From Drosophila persimilis (lineage: Eukaryota; Arthropoda; Insecta; Diptera; Drosophilidae): a stretch of DNA of 64,000 nt. Numbering within the stretch: position 1 is the stretch's first letter; each line of letters begins with the position of its first letter. Of this stretch, positions 34,905 through 46,139 are shown one piece after another. The notes below the pieces were generated by a model. The model saw only the letters and a list, made by a program, of their open reading frames with translations, had not been told where the DNA came from and did no database searches. A program made the position numbers and the translations under genes. The stretch is from the NCBI RefSeq assembly GCF_003286085.1, contig NW_020825298.1, positions 8,742,001-8,806,000 of the forward strand, given 5' to 3'.

Positions 34905-35465
34905 GATCCCAAAGAAGCCACGAAGGAGTCCCAGAAAATAACGAAAAAGTGCATGTGAGCAAGTCGCAAGTGCGCGAATTTCAATCACAAGGGGCACGCG
35001 ATGAAGAAATTCAACAAGGACTATTCGAACGGAGACAATCGTGCCGGTAGGAAAAGGACACTTTCTGAGAAAAGGGCAGACAACGCCAACGAGTGCTTCG
35101 ACTAGATACATCCGCCTCGTTTCTGCATCGCGCATTCGAGTAGGAGCCCATAGCTGAATATTCCGCTCATCCGAAAGTGCTGATTGGTGCTAAGGACAAG
35201 GAATATTTATATTTTCATGCGCTCAAATTCAAGCAGGAATAAAAATGCCACTACCAGAAACTGAGACACCACCAGAGCGGTTCATCGGCACTGATTCAGC
35301 TTCAAACAAGTTTCCTGAAGTCTATTCAATCCTTGCCTTCCAATGACATCGTTCTAGGCATCGTTCTGGTTCACAAAAAGGCGGCAAATGGTTTGCTATT
35401 GCTAAAAATGTTCCCATTCAAGTCTAACTATTCGATTCCCAGGGCTCTTCCTCTTTTGGCGCAGT
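34905..35465 (+). pseudogene. Frame-broken remnant of an unidentified protein-coding gene
   Basis: Protein-like stretches follow one another in different frames with stops between: AMKKFNKDYSNGDNRAGRKR and SEKRADNANECFD, then HPKVLIGAKDKEYLYFHALK (from about 35167), then after a stop and frame change MPLPETETPPERFIGTDSAS ending NKFPEVYSILAFQ near 35345, and then another open frame. The joined order suggests one ancestral coding sequence broken by frameshifts, possibly a processed pseudogene like the Spt5 fragment 2 kb downstream. I do not recognise the parent. It could also be chance. Confidence 0.35.
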
Positions 35466-36259
35466 AAAACGCATATTCTGAGGCATAGAAAAGGTACATT
35501 TATTCACTTAACAAAGCATATTTTGCGATTTATTATTATGGCCAGAACCAATGCAGTTTCGTTTGCTATTAAACGTTAAGTAGAGCTGCCATAACTATAA
35601 ATAGCTCCTATTGTTATGGGCCGCAGTTATTATTGTGCTTGTTTTTATGCCCTGCTATGGGGCTAGACGCGGAGGGAGAACTTCCTTTCCTGCCTTGAGC
35701 TAAGCTGCAGCTTTATGTGTTTCGAACTGGCGCAATTCCGCAGATTTCTGCAGCCACATCAGGAAGCTTTCAGTGGCATGCGGCACACGCACTTTTCACA
35801 TGGTGGAAAAATCCTGCCACCGATTGACGCGTCGAGAACTTTTAGCCAAGTTTATTGCATCACAAACGGGGCCAGAGCCGGAGCCCGACCAGGCCATTTA
35901 GCCCGTAGCGGTGGCGGAGGCGGGGGCGGGGACCGGGCACGACTCCCATAACCCGCTCAATTGAAAAAGACAAAAACGAGGCGACTCTCAGACACGTTCC
36001 GGTGCCCGGCCGTCGGCCGTCGCCGCCCATCTGGGGAGGTGGCATTCGGAACAGGCGCACAGCAATCGACAGGCGGCACATGCAACAGCGATTTTCGGTG
36101 CTACGTGCAGCATGGACTGACAGGCGGCTGAAGGGGGAGGGGGGGGCGGCAGAACATCGAGAGGATTGGCCACCATTCGTAATCCACTTTCGCGTCCTAT
36201 GCTTCTTTCTGCATTTCGTTTGAGCCGCAAACATTTTAGCTTTTATGGCCGAAAGGGGT

Positions 36260-36475
36260 AACCCCTCACACACACACATACACCCCCTCCACACACACAC
36301 ACACCCCCCCACCCACACACACACACTCACACACACACACGTCGGGACGTGGAAAATGCAATTTCCAAAAATTTCTACGCCAAAAAGTCGTCGATGAAAA
36401 TGTGGCATACGAACAACAATTTTTTGTACTTTTAAGTCGCTCCCCCCTCTCCCCCCCCCTCCCCCCTCCCCTCCC
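36260..36475. repeat. CA-rich microsatellite and C-rich tract
   Basis: Interrupted (CA)n from about 36266 to 36340, then a C/T tract at about 36440-36478 with runs of up to nine C. The opposite strand has G runs suited to quadruplex formation. Confidence 0.8.
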
Positions 36476-37009
36476 TCCAGCAAATATTCACAGAAAAAAC
36501 TTTTCGTTTTGGCATAAACCGATTTGGTAGCAAATTTTATGTCGTTTAGGTGGAAAAATTCCCAATCGCCTGCCTCTGGGCTCCAATCGGATCAGGGATT
36601 CAAGGAGCCTTTCGACTGAGAGGAGTGCTCTGTATTTTTTTCCTGCCTGACTTGTTACCGTTGCTGTAGTTTACCGTTAAATGACATTACAGGGGGGGTT
36701 AAATGGAGCATCGAGGACTAATTGAATTCCGGGAAAGAGGAAAAACTACAGAGCTTTTCATTTGCAAGGATGGAAGAGGGTCCTGATTGTAACAGATATG
36801 CGGGAAGCTGGAAACTGGCGGAGAGATCTATTTCTAGCAGGGATTGGGGGGAATTTTGGGTGGAAGAAACTTCAAGAAAGAGGTGGCTTGAAGGACCTGT
36901 TCTTTGGGGTATTAAATGTATTTTATAGCACCTAAAAGCAGGGACCATATAGACAACCACAAGAGGGATCTCAGCTCAAAAGCCACCGCTTGCATTCCCA
37001 TGTCTTTGA

Positions 37010-37335
37010 GGTCTTCCACAAAAAGCTACATTGATCAGGACCCACGTCAAAACCCCCATCGATAATGTAGGAAATCATTGAATGGGCCAATGTAAACAAG
37101 AGATGATGAACATCAAGGAAATGAGGGCTGTTCTGCAGGGGATCTAGCAACAGATCGGCCTCAAGGCCAAGCAGTGGGTGCGCCTAAAGCGAGGCCTCTA
37201 CAAGGACGATATGGCGCAGGGGAGACTACGTCGATCTGGCCCAAAATCAAGTTCATCGGAGACTCCAAAGCCAACCAATAGATTCTACAAGAACGAGCAG
37301 TGCTTTGAGGACAACAGCCACATAAACTGACGATG
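37010..37335 (+). pseudogene. Spt5 elongation factor pseudogene fragment (NGN/KOW region)
   Basis: One frame reads QIGLKAKQWVRLKRGLYKDD followed by MAQ, the signature of the Spt5 NGN-to-KOW1 junction. A single-base shift then continues as GDYVDLAQNQVH and ends SALRTTAT, again in Spt5 order. Upstream, RTHVKTPIDNVGN and, after a stop and frame change, NIKEMRAVLQ match the end of the NGN domain. Stops (TGA after GNH, TAG before QQIGLK) and frameshifts make it non-functional. No introns interrupt the matched stretch, which is consistent with a processed copy. Only part of the gene is present. Confidence 0.8.
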
Positions 37336-38232
37336 GGCTAGAGGCCCACCCATGGCCATGGGTGCAGAGGCTCACTCAGAGGGCGCTCAAGGGATTTCCA
37401 CTCCCTCATACGGCGTTAAGCTCACCTTAGCCAGGCTAGAAGGCTTCCATTTCTGGCTGGGATACAAGGGGGATCCCTTAAGCGTCTATTTTTACAGGAT
37501 TTTAAAGCCCTATTGTATATCCTTCCCTCCAAAAAGGGCTGTTGTTCATTCGTTGGGCTTTAATTAAGGCGCTCTCGATTAATGACAGAACACGGCCAAT
37601 GCCATTTCAATGGGTATTCGAATACGAATACGAATACGAAACCATGCATTTGCATCTGCATCTGCATCGGAATCGGAATCTGTGCAATCGAGTGCATCCG
37701 GCAGCAGATGTTGTGCGGTTGTCGCTGAAAATGTTTGTCCGGAGTGTGTACGGATTCAGTGTACGGATAATGCCCGCATACACGCCTCGGATCGAATCCG
37801 GATCGCCACCCGCCAAACAATGCCATAAATAAACGAAGCGAAACGAAACCAAATTTGCGAAATTAATTAAATCGACAGGCAAAAGTAACGAGTGCGCTTT
37901 GGTTCAACGCTTTGAGGGCGACCAAATAACACACGATGCCACACGATGCCACACACTTCACTGCCCTCCTGGGGCACCGCACCGCCAATGTGGATGGTTT
38001 GATGGGGTCTGTGGAACGGCGACAACAGGCCTTAAAGCCTTTGACTGTGGCGATCCAAGGGCGAGTGGAGAGAGACAGAGAGGTCTTACAGCCAGGCACA
38101 GGAAGAGGAGCCGCAGACGAGGGCTCTGCTCCCACAGGAAGAGAGATTAACAGCCTTGGATTTGAAGCATCTACCGTGCTAGCCGGGCATTATATTCATA
38201 AATACTAGAAAACAATGACCAGAGATCAACAC
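37336..38232. other. Gap between the Spt5 fragment and the divergent gene pair
   Basis: No gene is supported. It contains short tandem repeats (AATACG at 37619-37638, TGCATC at 37649-37666, CGGAATCGGAATC) and the 3' flank of the leftward gene ending at 38233. Confidence 0.5.
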
Positions 38233-38914
38233 TTAAAAAGTGCAACGCTGGCTCCTGGTCATCCTTCTCTGCGGCAATTCCTTTTGCTTGAGAACTCCAT
38301 TCTCCTTCGAGGGCGGCAGGATTCCCAGTACTTCCAAGACCTCCGCAGGACTCAAGGTGCTCGATGGCATCTGCTTCTTGCTGTTCCTCCGGAGTCTGAC
38401 AGCCACCTGCTGCTGGAGGTATTCGGTTCTCAGGCCCGCGTAGACAACAGCCTTGATCAGGAGGTTGCGCAGCGCCGTGGCGCTTGCTAGCTTGGAGGCC
38501 TGCTTTCTCGTCAATGTGCCCCCGGCGGCCACAGGGTTGGCGCGCTTTACCAGGGCATCGTAAAGCGCTGCAAAGTTTTATTGGAGTTTGAATTGAACCC
38601 AGGAAATGTGTGTAGTGTCTTACGTTTAATTTGTTCGCCGTCTGCGGGGTTCTCCTTGAGGACTGCCGCGACATTCACGGCAGCCGTGTACAGTACAGGG
38701 TCCGATTCCAGCCCATCTGTTAAGATGTCCATCGGCGATGCTGGCGAGCTCTGGGCCTTTGCTATGAGATTCAACTGGAACCACAAATACCACAAATAAA
38801 CAAGGGAATATCCTCAACAAAGGGAATCCTGGAGAAACTTACCTGCGCCACTCGCAGACTCTCCAGCTCCAGCCTCATTTCCTTCATCGACTCTGGGGCA
38901 CTTTTTGCTTCCAT
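38233..38914 (-). CDS. Unknown 185-residue protein, helical N-terminus
   Basis: Three exons on the minus strand (38914-38843, 38774-38624, 38567-38233) have GT/AG borders and agreeing phases (0, then 1), giving 185 residues. Residues 1-60 are predicted helical (KEMRLELESLRVAQLNLIAKAQ), then an acidic-to-neutral stretch with LESDPVLYTAAVNVAAVLK, a basic mid-region (ALVKRANP...KQASKLASATALRNLLIKAV), a possible second helix (RTEYLQQQVAVRLRR) and a basic tail (RRMTRSQRCTF). No catalytic motif, signal peptide or membrane segment. I do not recognise the family; a small nuclear or coiled-coil complex subunit would fit. It shares a divergent DRE promoter with the BTB gene, and a collapsed copy is at 25.94-26.29 kb. 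Confidence 0.8.
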
Positions 38915-38978
38915 TTTCGCCAAGTTTTCCTCCACGTTCAACTCTGCGCGTTCCAGCTGGCTCTCGACTATCGAAACC

Positions 38979-38986
38979 TATCGATA
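38979..38986. promoter_or_regulatory. DRE in a 125-bp divergent promoter
   Basis: Perfect TATCGATA, flanked by a half-site CTATCGAAA, between the start codons at 38914 (minus) and 39040 (plus). DREF-type elements often sit in such head-to-head fly promoters, so it probably drives both genes. Confidence 0.65.
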
Positions 38987-39039
38987 CCAGTGTTGCAAAG
39001 CTGAAATTTCGACTAGTGCTGGGAAAATCCATCCACGCG

Positions 39040-39927
39040 ATGGCCAATAAAAAGTTCTTGTTTCGCTGGAACGATCACCAGCGCTCGCTGATCGGAATGT
39101 TCGAGAGTCTGCGGCTGACCGAGACCCTGGTCGACTGCTCGTTCGCCGCCGAAGGCCAGTCCCTGAAGGCCCACAAGGTGGTTCTGTCCGACTGCAGTCC
39201 CTACTTTGCCGCCCTGCTCCCGGGCCAGGACGACAAGCACCCGATCTTCGTGCTGAAGGACGTGAAGTACCAGGAGCTCCGCGACCTAATGGACTACATG
39301 TACCGCGGCGAGGTCAACGTCTCGCAGGACCAGCTGGACGCGTTTCTCAAGGCGGCAGAATCGCTGCAGATCAGGGACGGGAAGGCGCGCTCGCCGGGAC
39401 TCCTCCGGATCGGGCGGGGATTCGTCTAAAGTCGAAAAACGCAGCCCGGAGAAGGGTGAGTACTGCAAAAGGAAGTAAATCCCTCCTCTAACCCATCGTG
39501 ACCCCCGGCAGGTGACCGCGAAAGCTCCGAAGCCATCATGAAGGTGAAGGTGCAGCCGCAGAGCCCAGGCGCAGCTCCCGGAGAAGCCGCTGGAGCCGTG
39601 CCACTGGCAGGCGATCCCAGGGACCACAGCGTCGAGCAACAGCAGCGGGAGCCCCGCCACTCGCCACTCGTCACTCGCCACTCGCCATTCGGTCTGTGTG
39701 GCGAAGCAGTCTACGAGTGCCGTCAGTGTGGCAAGAAGTATCGCCGTCTGCTCTGTCTGAGGCGCCACGAGAAAACCGAGTGCGGCAACAAGGAGCCGGC
39801 CCATCAGTGCCCCTATTGTGTGCACAAGTCGAGGCAGATGGGCGGCAACCTGCGGCTGCACATGTTGCGGCATCACCGCACCCTGCCCCAGCTGCCCCGG
39901 CAGCGACGCAGCAAGAATTGCCCCTAA
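39040..39927 (+). CDS. BTB/POZ zinc-finger transcription factor, with a one-base frame conflict
   Basis: Exon 1 encodes a ttk-group BTB domain (FLFRWNDHQRSLIGMFESL...DCSFAAEG...HKVVLSDCSPYFAALL...AFLKAAESLQIR). Exon 2 (39512-39927) encodes two zinc fingers (YECRQCGKKYRRLLCLRRHE, then HQCPYC...LRLHMLRHH), the arrangement of lola-like factors. The link is broken: the BTB frame runs to a TAA at 39427-39429, whereas the frame reading DSSGSGGDSSKVEKRSPEKG across 39403-39455 is one base out but splices correctly (donor after 39455, phase 1). The mismatch equals one extra base, perhaps in the GGG of CAGGGACGGG near 39374. Either an assembly error, a true lesion, or a BTB-only product. AATAAA is at 39954. 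Confidence 0.8.
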
Positions 39928-39953
39928 AGTAGAGCGAAATGTGGTTTCAAATC

Positions 39954-39959
39954 AATAAA
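39954..39959 (+). terminator. Poly(A) signal of the BTB-ZF gene
   Basis: AATAAA 27 nt after the stop codon. Confidence 0.7.
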
Positions 39960-40600
39960 GTCCCCTTATCATTGGGGCCTCTGGCATATCCTTCCTATAT
40001 TCGAGGCCCCAGGCCCTAGGACAGGACATCAGTGGCATTGATTTGCATTTGCACAGCACATTAAGGATTCACACTTGCCAGCCACCATCCATCGAGCACA
40101 GACACACAGCCTCCACGCACATAAATAATCGATGGGCAAAAGCTGCGGGCGGCCTTCCGCCTCTTCCTGCTCGACTCAATCGGCAATTAATGCCACTCAG
40201 ATGTGTCTGGGCTAAGATATGGAAACATATGCCAAAGAATCGCCCGCTCGCTCTCATTAATAATCGGGCAAATCGTTCATACATCACTCATACGTCATGT
40301 GGGCTCAGGCCGTTCATCAAAGAACGTCTTGTCTTGGCGGGGGGGGGGGGGGCCCTGTGCGTGACGGGCTGTCTAATCTATGCGGCCTTGTTTGCGGTAT
40401 CAATCACAATGTTGAAGCGGGATGTTCAAGCGGGATTATGCGGGTGGATTGAAAGGGTTCAGACAACCCCCAAGGCCCCCCTCCAAATCTCTGAGTATTT
40501 GGGAGCTGAGGGGAAACACAAGGGGGAAAATCCTAGTCACTAGTCGTTAAATGTCAACAAATTGTAGTCGGCCTGTCCTGGTCTAGAAAATTATATTCCC
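39960..40600. other. Gap between BTB-ZF and CAP genes
   Basis: No gene seen. A run of 14 G (40339-40352) interrupts it. The CAP gene promoter should lie just before 40601 but no TATA or DRE is obvious. Confidence 0.5.
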
Positions 40601-41226
40601 ATGTCCAAGAAACCGGCGCCCATACCGAAAACCCAGCCCCGTGCCCCGGGCCCCAGGGGACAGGACACGAAGGCCAACAATGATCTGTTCCTGAAGGAGG
40701 TCTTCAATGCCACCAACAAATGCCGGGGCCTGCACGGCTGTCCGGCGCTCACCATCAGCAATGATCTCAACAAAATCGCCCAGGAATGGGCCAATGTATG
40801 TCCTCCACCAAGAACGCTCCCCCTCTCACCATCTCTCCCTGTGCCCCTCCAGCATTTGCGCGACAAGAACGTGATGGAGCATCGGCCCAATCCCAAGTAC
40901 GGCGAGAACATCTTCCTCTCGGGCGGCATGGATGTGTCCGGCGATCTGCCCGTGGACATGTGGTACCGCGAGATCAACGCCTACAACTTCGACAAGGCGG
41001 AGTTCACGCCCACCTCGGGCCACTTCACGCAGCTGATTTGGAAGGCCAGCAAGGAGATGGGCTCGGGCGTGGCCCGCAAGTGAGTGGCGGTCTCCAGAGA
41101 TGGCCCAAAACTAAAGTCTTGCCTTTCCCCAGAGCGGACAGAACTTGGGTGGTCTGCAACTACAATCCTCCGGGCAATGTGGTCGGTCAATTCCGGGACA
41201 ATGTGCCCAAGAAATTAAAGGACTGA
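40601..41226 (+). CDS. CAP/SCP-domain protein, GAPR-1-like
   Basis: Three exons (40601-40795, 40853-41079, 41133-41226) with agreeing phases give 171 residues. The CAP fold is complete: NATNKCRGLHGCPALTISNDLNKIAQEWAN, YGENIFLSGG, the CAP1 signature GHFTQLIWKASKEMGSG with its His and Glu, and the CAP2 motif VVCNYNPPGNVVGQF. There is no signal peptide (MSKKPAPIPKTQPRAPG), and few Cys, so it belongs to the intracellular GAPR-1-like branch that associates with Golgi or other membranes in animals rather than to secreted venom-allergen types. The MSKKP start has no alternative upstream Met in frame close by. Introns are 57 and 53 nt, ordinary fly sizes. Confidence 0.92.
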
Positions 41227-42875
41227 GAGGGAAGGAACTGGCAGGAAGTGGGCAATGGGACGAGCTATACTTTGGTCGAGTCTCTTAGGAAATATAAAAC
41301 CAGGACAGGAGTCGATCGAAGCTTTATTCGTTTTTTTCGGGGATTGCTTTGGGGATTTCTGTGGTGCTTTCAAGGACCCATTTTCAAGGGCAAGAACCCT
41401 GCATCGATGCTGGTTTATCCTCTGGAATGCCCACCACAAGAGCTACAGACTACCTTCTGTTCGGAGTCCTTTTCCCACAGGTCACAAGTCCTTGAATTCC
41501 CAGAATTGTGGCCCATCTTCTCGGTCCCCCCCCAATCTGCTGTGGCACTTTCCCCCCCCCTGTCCTGTGGCTTGGTGTGGGGTGGCCGCCTGTTTCTATA
41601 TATTTTTTTTAGAATTTTTTCTACGAATTTTCCGCGTCACATTTTCATAAAATTTCCTCCTCTTTCCACACCGCTGTTTTTTTTAATTTTTTCTTTACTT
41701 TTCTTTACGTTTCTCTCTGTGATGAGAATTTCACGTCACACATCATTAATTTGAAATTTTTGTCATAAATATCCTGCGAGGCGGACGGCGCACGGCGGAC
41801 GGCGAACATGGCGCCCGGCAGCGGGTGGTCGGGTCAGGCAGGTGTCAAGGGTAAATTATGGCAGCAGCAGGTGGCCCGCCCACCCCGACATGTCAGCCTC
41901 TGATGGACTGTCTGTCAGCTGAGCGTGGAAATTAAAAGGCAACATTTGTTCGCCCTTTTTTGGGGCTGGCGATTGAAATTTGTTACTTAATTGGGGTGCC
42001 TACTGTCTGGCGGTCGGCATTCATTGGTTTCTATACAATGCGGACCCACTTCTCGCCCTTCCCTCCCTCTGGCTCCTTGCCCACCAACTTCTGATGCCTC
42101 TGATAACTTTGACTGTGAAAATCTCCGCTTAATCTGGTTAATTCCCGTACCCTGATTCGCACCTTATTAAAGCAGACACACGCCGCCAGTAGGCGATAAC
42201 TTTAAACCGCCGTAGACGTAGTCGTAGTCCCAGCCGTAACCGTTAACCGTTAACCCAATAAACCACTTTTAGGAGCGACAACAGAAGGGCAAACGACTGT
42301 TGCCTGTTCCCTGTTCCCTGTTCTGCACCGTCAACAAGTGACAGCAAAACCAGCGCAAATACCCATAGATACACACACACACTCTCACGCACACACACAC
42401 TCGCTGTGTGGCACGTCAAAGTTGGCCTGGCATCGTGCCACTGGAATTTCCGTTGGCCACATCACCTTCCTTCACACACAACAGCAAAAAAGAGTGCAAA
42501 ATACCATCAGGCCAGGAACGAGCGCGAAAAAAATATGTATAAACATATAGAAAAAACCAGCGGAAAGCACACGAAGCAGGCAATGAATTTTTAAAGACAA
42601 TTTGCTGGATTTTTCTGCAAGTTTTTTAAAAGCAAAGGAGAGGCCAGTGGGGCAGGGATGTGGCTTGCTTGGGGCAGGTCTTTGTTTGGCGATGAACGTG
42701 ACGCTCCTGCAGATTACAGCCTTGACACTCGTTCAGAAAGTCGGCCATAAGGAAAGTCCCTCTGGGGTACGAGTGCTCCCTGGGAGAAAGCGAATTAACT
42801 GTTTCAAGGGGGTACCAAAAATGGGGATTTTTGAATAGATATCTTCAAGAATACAAGGGGGGATATAATTATTAT
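41227..42875. other. Gene-free region after the CAP gene
   Basis: No gene supported. It carries T-rich stretches (41590-41710), C runs (41525-41565) and an interrupted CA tract (42370-42402). Confidence 0.5.
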
Positions 42876-43385
42876 TCATTTTATTATTTTAATTATTATT
42901 ATTATTATAATTATTATTATAATTATTATTAATTCTGTAATTATTATTATAATAATAATTATTATTATGAGTATTATACAAATTATTATTTTAATCATTA
43001 TTATAATAATTATTATTTCCATTATTATTTTAATTATTATTTTAATTATTATTTCCATTATTATTTTAATTATTATTTCCATTATTATTTTAATTATTAT
43101 TTCCACTATTATTTTAATTATTATTTTAATTATTATTTCCATTATTATTTTAATTATTATTTCCATTATTATTTTAATTATTATTTCCATTATTATTTTA
43201 ATTATTATTTCCATTATTATTTTAAATATTATTTTCATTATTATTTTAATTATTATTTCCATTATTATTTTAATCATTATTATAATTATTGATATAATTC
43301 TAATTTTTATTATAATTATTATTATTATAATTATTAATATTTTTATTATTTTTATAATTATTATTTTTTTTATAAATATTATTAT
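42876..43385. repeat. ATT-rich minisatellite, 24-bp unit
   Basis: The core, about 43010-43275, is a tandem array of a 24-bp unit made of ATTATTATTTTA followed by ATTATTATTTCC, with occasional 36-bp variants. It is flanked by degenerate ATT and AATT repeats. Long ORFs on both strands made of Ile, Lys and Glu are artefacts of the repeat. Confidence 0.9.
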
Positions 43386-45844
43386 GTGGTTCTTTTCTTT
43401 GGATTTTCTGTTATCAAAATCGAGAAAGAAAACTTTTTTAAAGGGCGAACACTCGTTCCTAAAAGATACTTTTTTGGACAGATTAAAATATAATTTTTGC
43501 AGAATTATAGAGCTCAAGGAAGTACGATATCCCTAAGTCATAGACTCTCAATTCTGCCAATTAGTTTACCACAGACATTATAAGCCTTTTAAAAACATAA
43601 AAGTTTCGGCATTCCTTTCAACAAAAATGCAAATAAATTCCATGAATTTATCGACCTCAAACGAATGTGTGTTCCATTGAAGAGTTCTTTGTTTCCGGTG
43701 CTGTTTCCGCTGTGACAGCGTTCATTGTTCCACCTGGCACCTTGTGGAGTGGCACGAAACGGTTAAATGCATTCAGCTGTCAAAAAAAGCCGCATACAAA
43801 AGTTCAATTTAATTACCACAAAGAAAGCGTGGCAACAAAGACAAGGATGCAGTGGCAGGGCGCACAGAGGGGCAGGGCGGCAGGGCGGCAGCTCCAACTC
43901 CAATGAATCGTCCCGCGACTGCCAATGAGTTTTACAATGTAATTAAGCTGACTGAAAAACTTCCCCTTCTTTTTTTTTTTTTGTTGCCTGTTCAGGGGGC
44001 AAACGAGGTCACCAGGCAGCGGGGGAAGCCCAGAAGTCGAATGGCGGAAGGCAGCGGAGGGGAGTGGAGGGGCAGTTGGAAAGCTTTCTGCGTTATGCAT
44101 TGTAATTTGCGTGTAATTTTCAAGGCGTTGGGAGAAACGTGAAAATGCTTCTGCAGAACAACAACAACAATAATAATTGCAACTGCAACAACAACTAAAA
44201 AAGAGAAGCCACCGAAGCTGTAGATACTCTAAGGATTCGACAGACGCCAGAGATGTGGGATATCTTGATCTCAAAAAGTGAGGAAAATATGGTGGGTAGT
44301 GCTAAATTGTTCTATTACTTGCTCGCTCTCTCTAGTAGTAAGCCAAACAGCGAGTGAGCGGGATAAAAAAACGAAATTTTTGGTTTATAAGCCATAAAAA
44401 TGTCCATACCTGCTTAAGAGTAAGCTGAGACGGCCCCAAAGGAATCGATGCTGTGGCCTGTTCAAGCCCAAACATTATATACCGATACGATCTCTAGGTT
44501 TCCCACTTATCCCCAGCCTTAGGCAGATATTTTTACCACTGAAAGACTATTGACTGGGCATTAGATAGACTTCTCTCTCTCTTCTCTCTAGACTTTCTCC
44601 CTTTGTTCTCTTCAAAAATCGTTATACCCTTTGAAAAAGGCCCAACAACACCGCTTGGCAGCTGCTTTAAGGCAAAAGTCTCATTTATTTTAATGTGTCG
44701 ACGCTGACGACGTGCAAATGTCTGCCAGTTTTCGCAGCAGCAGGTTTTTCCCTTCAGTTTTCGCAGGGAGTCCACAGCACTCCCCCCTCCCCCCACCGCC
44801 TTGCTCCAAATTGCTTGCAGATGCAACTGCAATTGTTTGTCTGTATGCGTGTGGGTTTTTCTGTGTCTGTGTGTGTGTGTGTGTGTGCTTCTGTGCGTGT
44901 GTGCGTTGTAATTATTAAGCTGACATTGCAGCTGCTGCTCTGCTGCTGATGATAGTCCCGTTGGTATGCGCAGGGCTGCATAACCGATTAAGAAAAGGTA
45001 TTGCAATAAATATACATGAATAAAAGGAGCTACAGGGAGCCCAATGTTTCGAGGCAGAGCCACGGAATTGTGGTAATATCTTAGGGAGAAATTTGTTGTA
45101 TAAAAATTCATTCCAAAATCTCCTGCAGAAGTTTCTATCGTTAAAGAGGATTTTTGTAAAGAAAATACTTTAATTTTTGTTTCCCCGATCTCGAACCTGC
45201 TCTCCCTTAATTGTACACCCCTTCTTGCCATCAAATCCATCCCCATCCCTGGCTCTGTGGCGCCCTGTCATTCGCTCTGTCATTTTGTGTGGGTCAAACC
45301 TCACTCCGCCCCCGCCCCCCGCCCCCGCCCCCGCACGTGGCAGACAGCGGCCATAACAATGCCAATTTTAATGGTCATTACAATAAAGCTCATAGCCATA
45401 AAAAATGCACAGCAACATCGAAAACATCGCCAACAAGGGCGCCAACGGGGGGGTGGGCATGGTCGGCGAAGGGGGAGGGGGAGGCCGGGGATATCATGAG
45501 CATTTATTGGGCTTATGGGTCGTATTAATAATATTCATCTGGGCGGCACGGCACGGCTCGGCACGCGCTCCCCACATCCTAGAATAAAATGCAAATGAAT
45601 TAAATTTCAATTTTGCAACACAAGGCGGCGATGCAGAAAAAATATACTACAACCAATTTGTATGAATATTTGTTGTAGTTTTTTGTCACCAATTTTTGTT
45701 CGAGCAGTTAATGGCCTTTTGGTGTGTGGTACAAATGTTTTTGGCTGTCGGGGGAAGGGTTGGGGGGGAGTAAGGGGGAGGGGTCTTTATTTAAGTGTTA
45801 TTTTTATTCAAGTGCAATGAAATCCTGTAATCAAAGTTTAATTT
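43386..45844. other. Gene-free region with a possible element remnant
   Basis: No gene supported. It includes a TG tract (44866-44905) and a C-rich stretch with five CCCGCCCC-type runs (45303-45335). The stretch ending TTATACCCTTTGAAAAAGG (44620-44640) resembles ends of dispersed fly elements, but I cannot define boundaries. Confidence 0.4.
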
Positions 45845-46139
45845 ATGCATTTAGGCAGGAGGGCAGCCAAGGTAAGCCATGGCCAGGGCATAGGGACATT
45901 TGCAGAGATTTCCAGAGCACCAAAAAGTGTTTCCTCAGCCGACAATTGCCACAAAAGACGAAGGGATCGACGGGTAAGCCCTCACAGGCATAAGGAACGT
46001 CTCTTGGACTCCTCCCGGTACGGATTATATCCAGAGCGATGGGTTTCCTCTGCCAGATATAGGCTTTGCTGCACGTTTTGGGGTCTACGATGGGGTCCAG
46101 ATATGTATATCCCAGTGCCCAATAATATATCCGTTTCAG

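Noticed and set aside
35860-36483. 207-codon minus-strand ORF
   Set aside because: Runs through CA and C-rich tracts, giving Val/Cys and Gly strings; low complexity.
39286-39876. 196-codon antisense ORF across the BTB-ZF gene
   Set aside because: Opposite strand of two well-supported domains; shadow frame.
42876-43536. ORFs of about 189 (plus) and 213 (minus) codons made of Ile, Lys, Glu and Met
   Set aside because: They are direct products of the ATT minisatellite; no start context or protein family.
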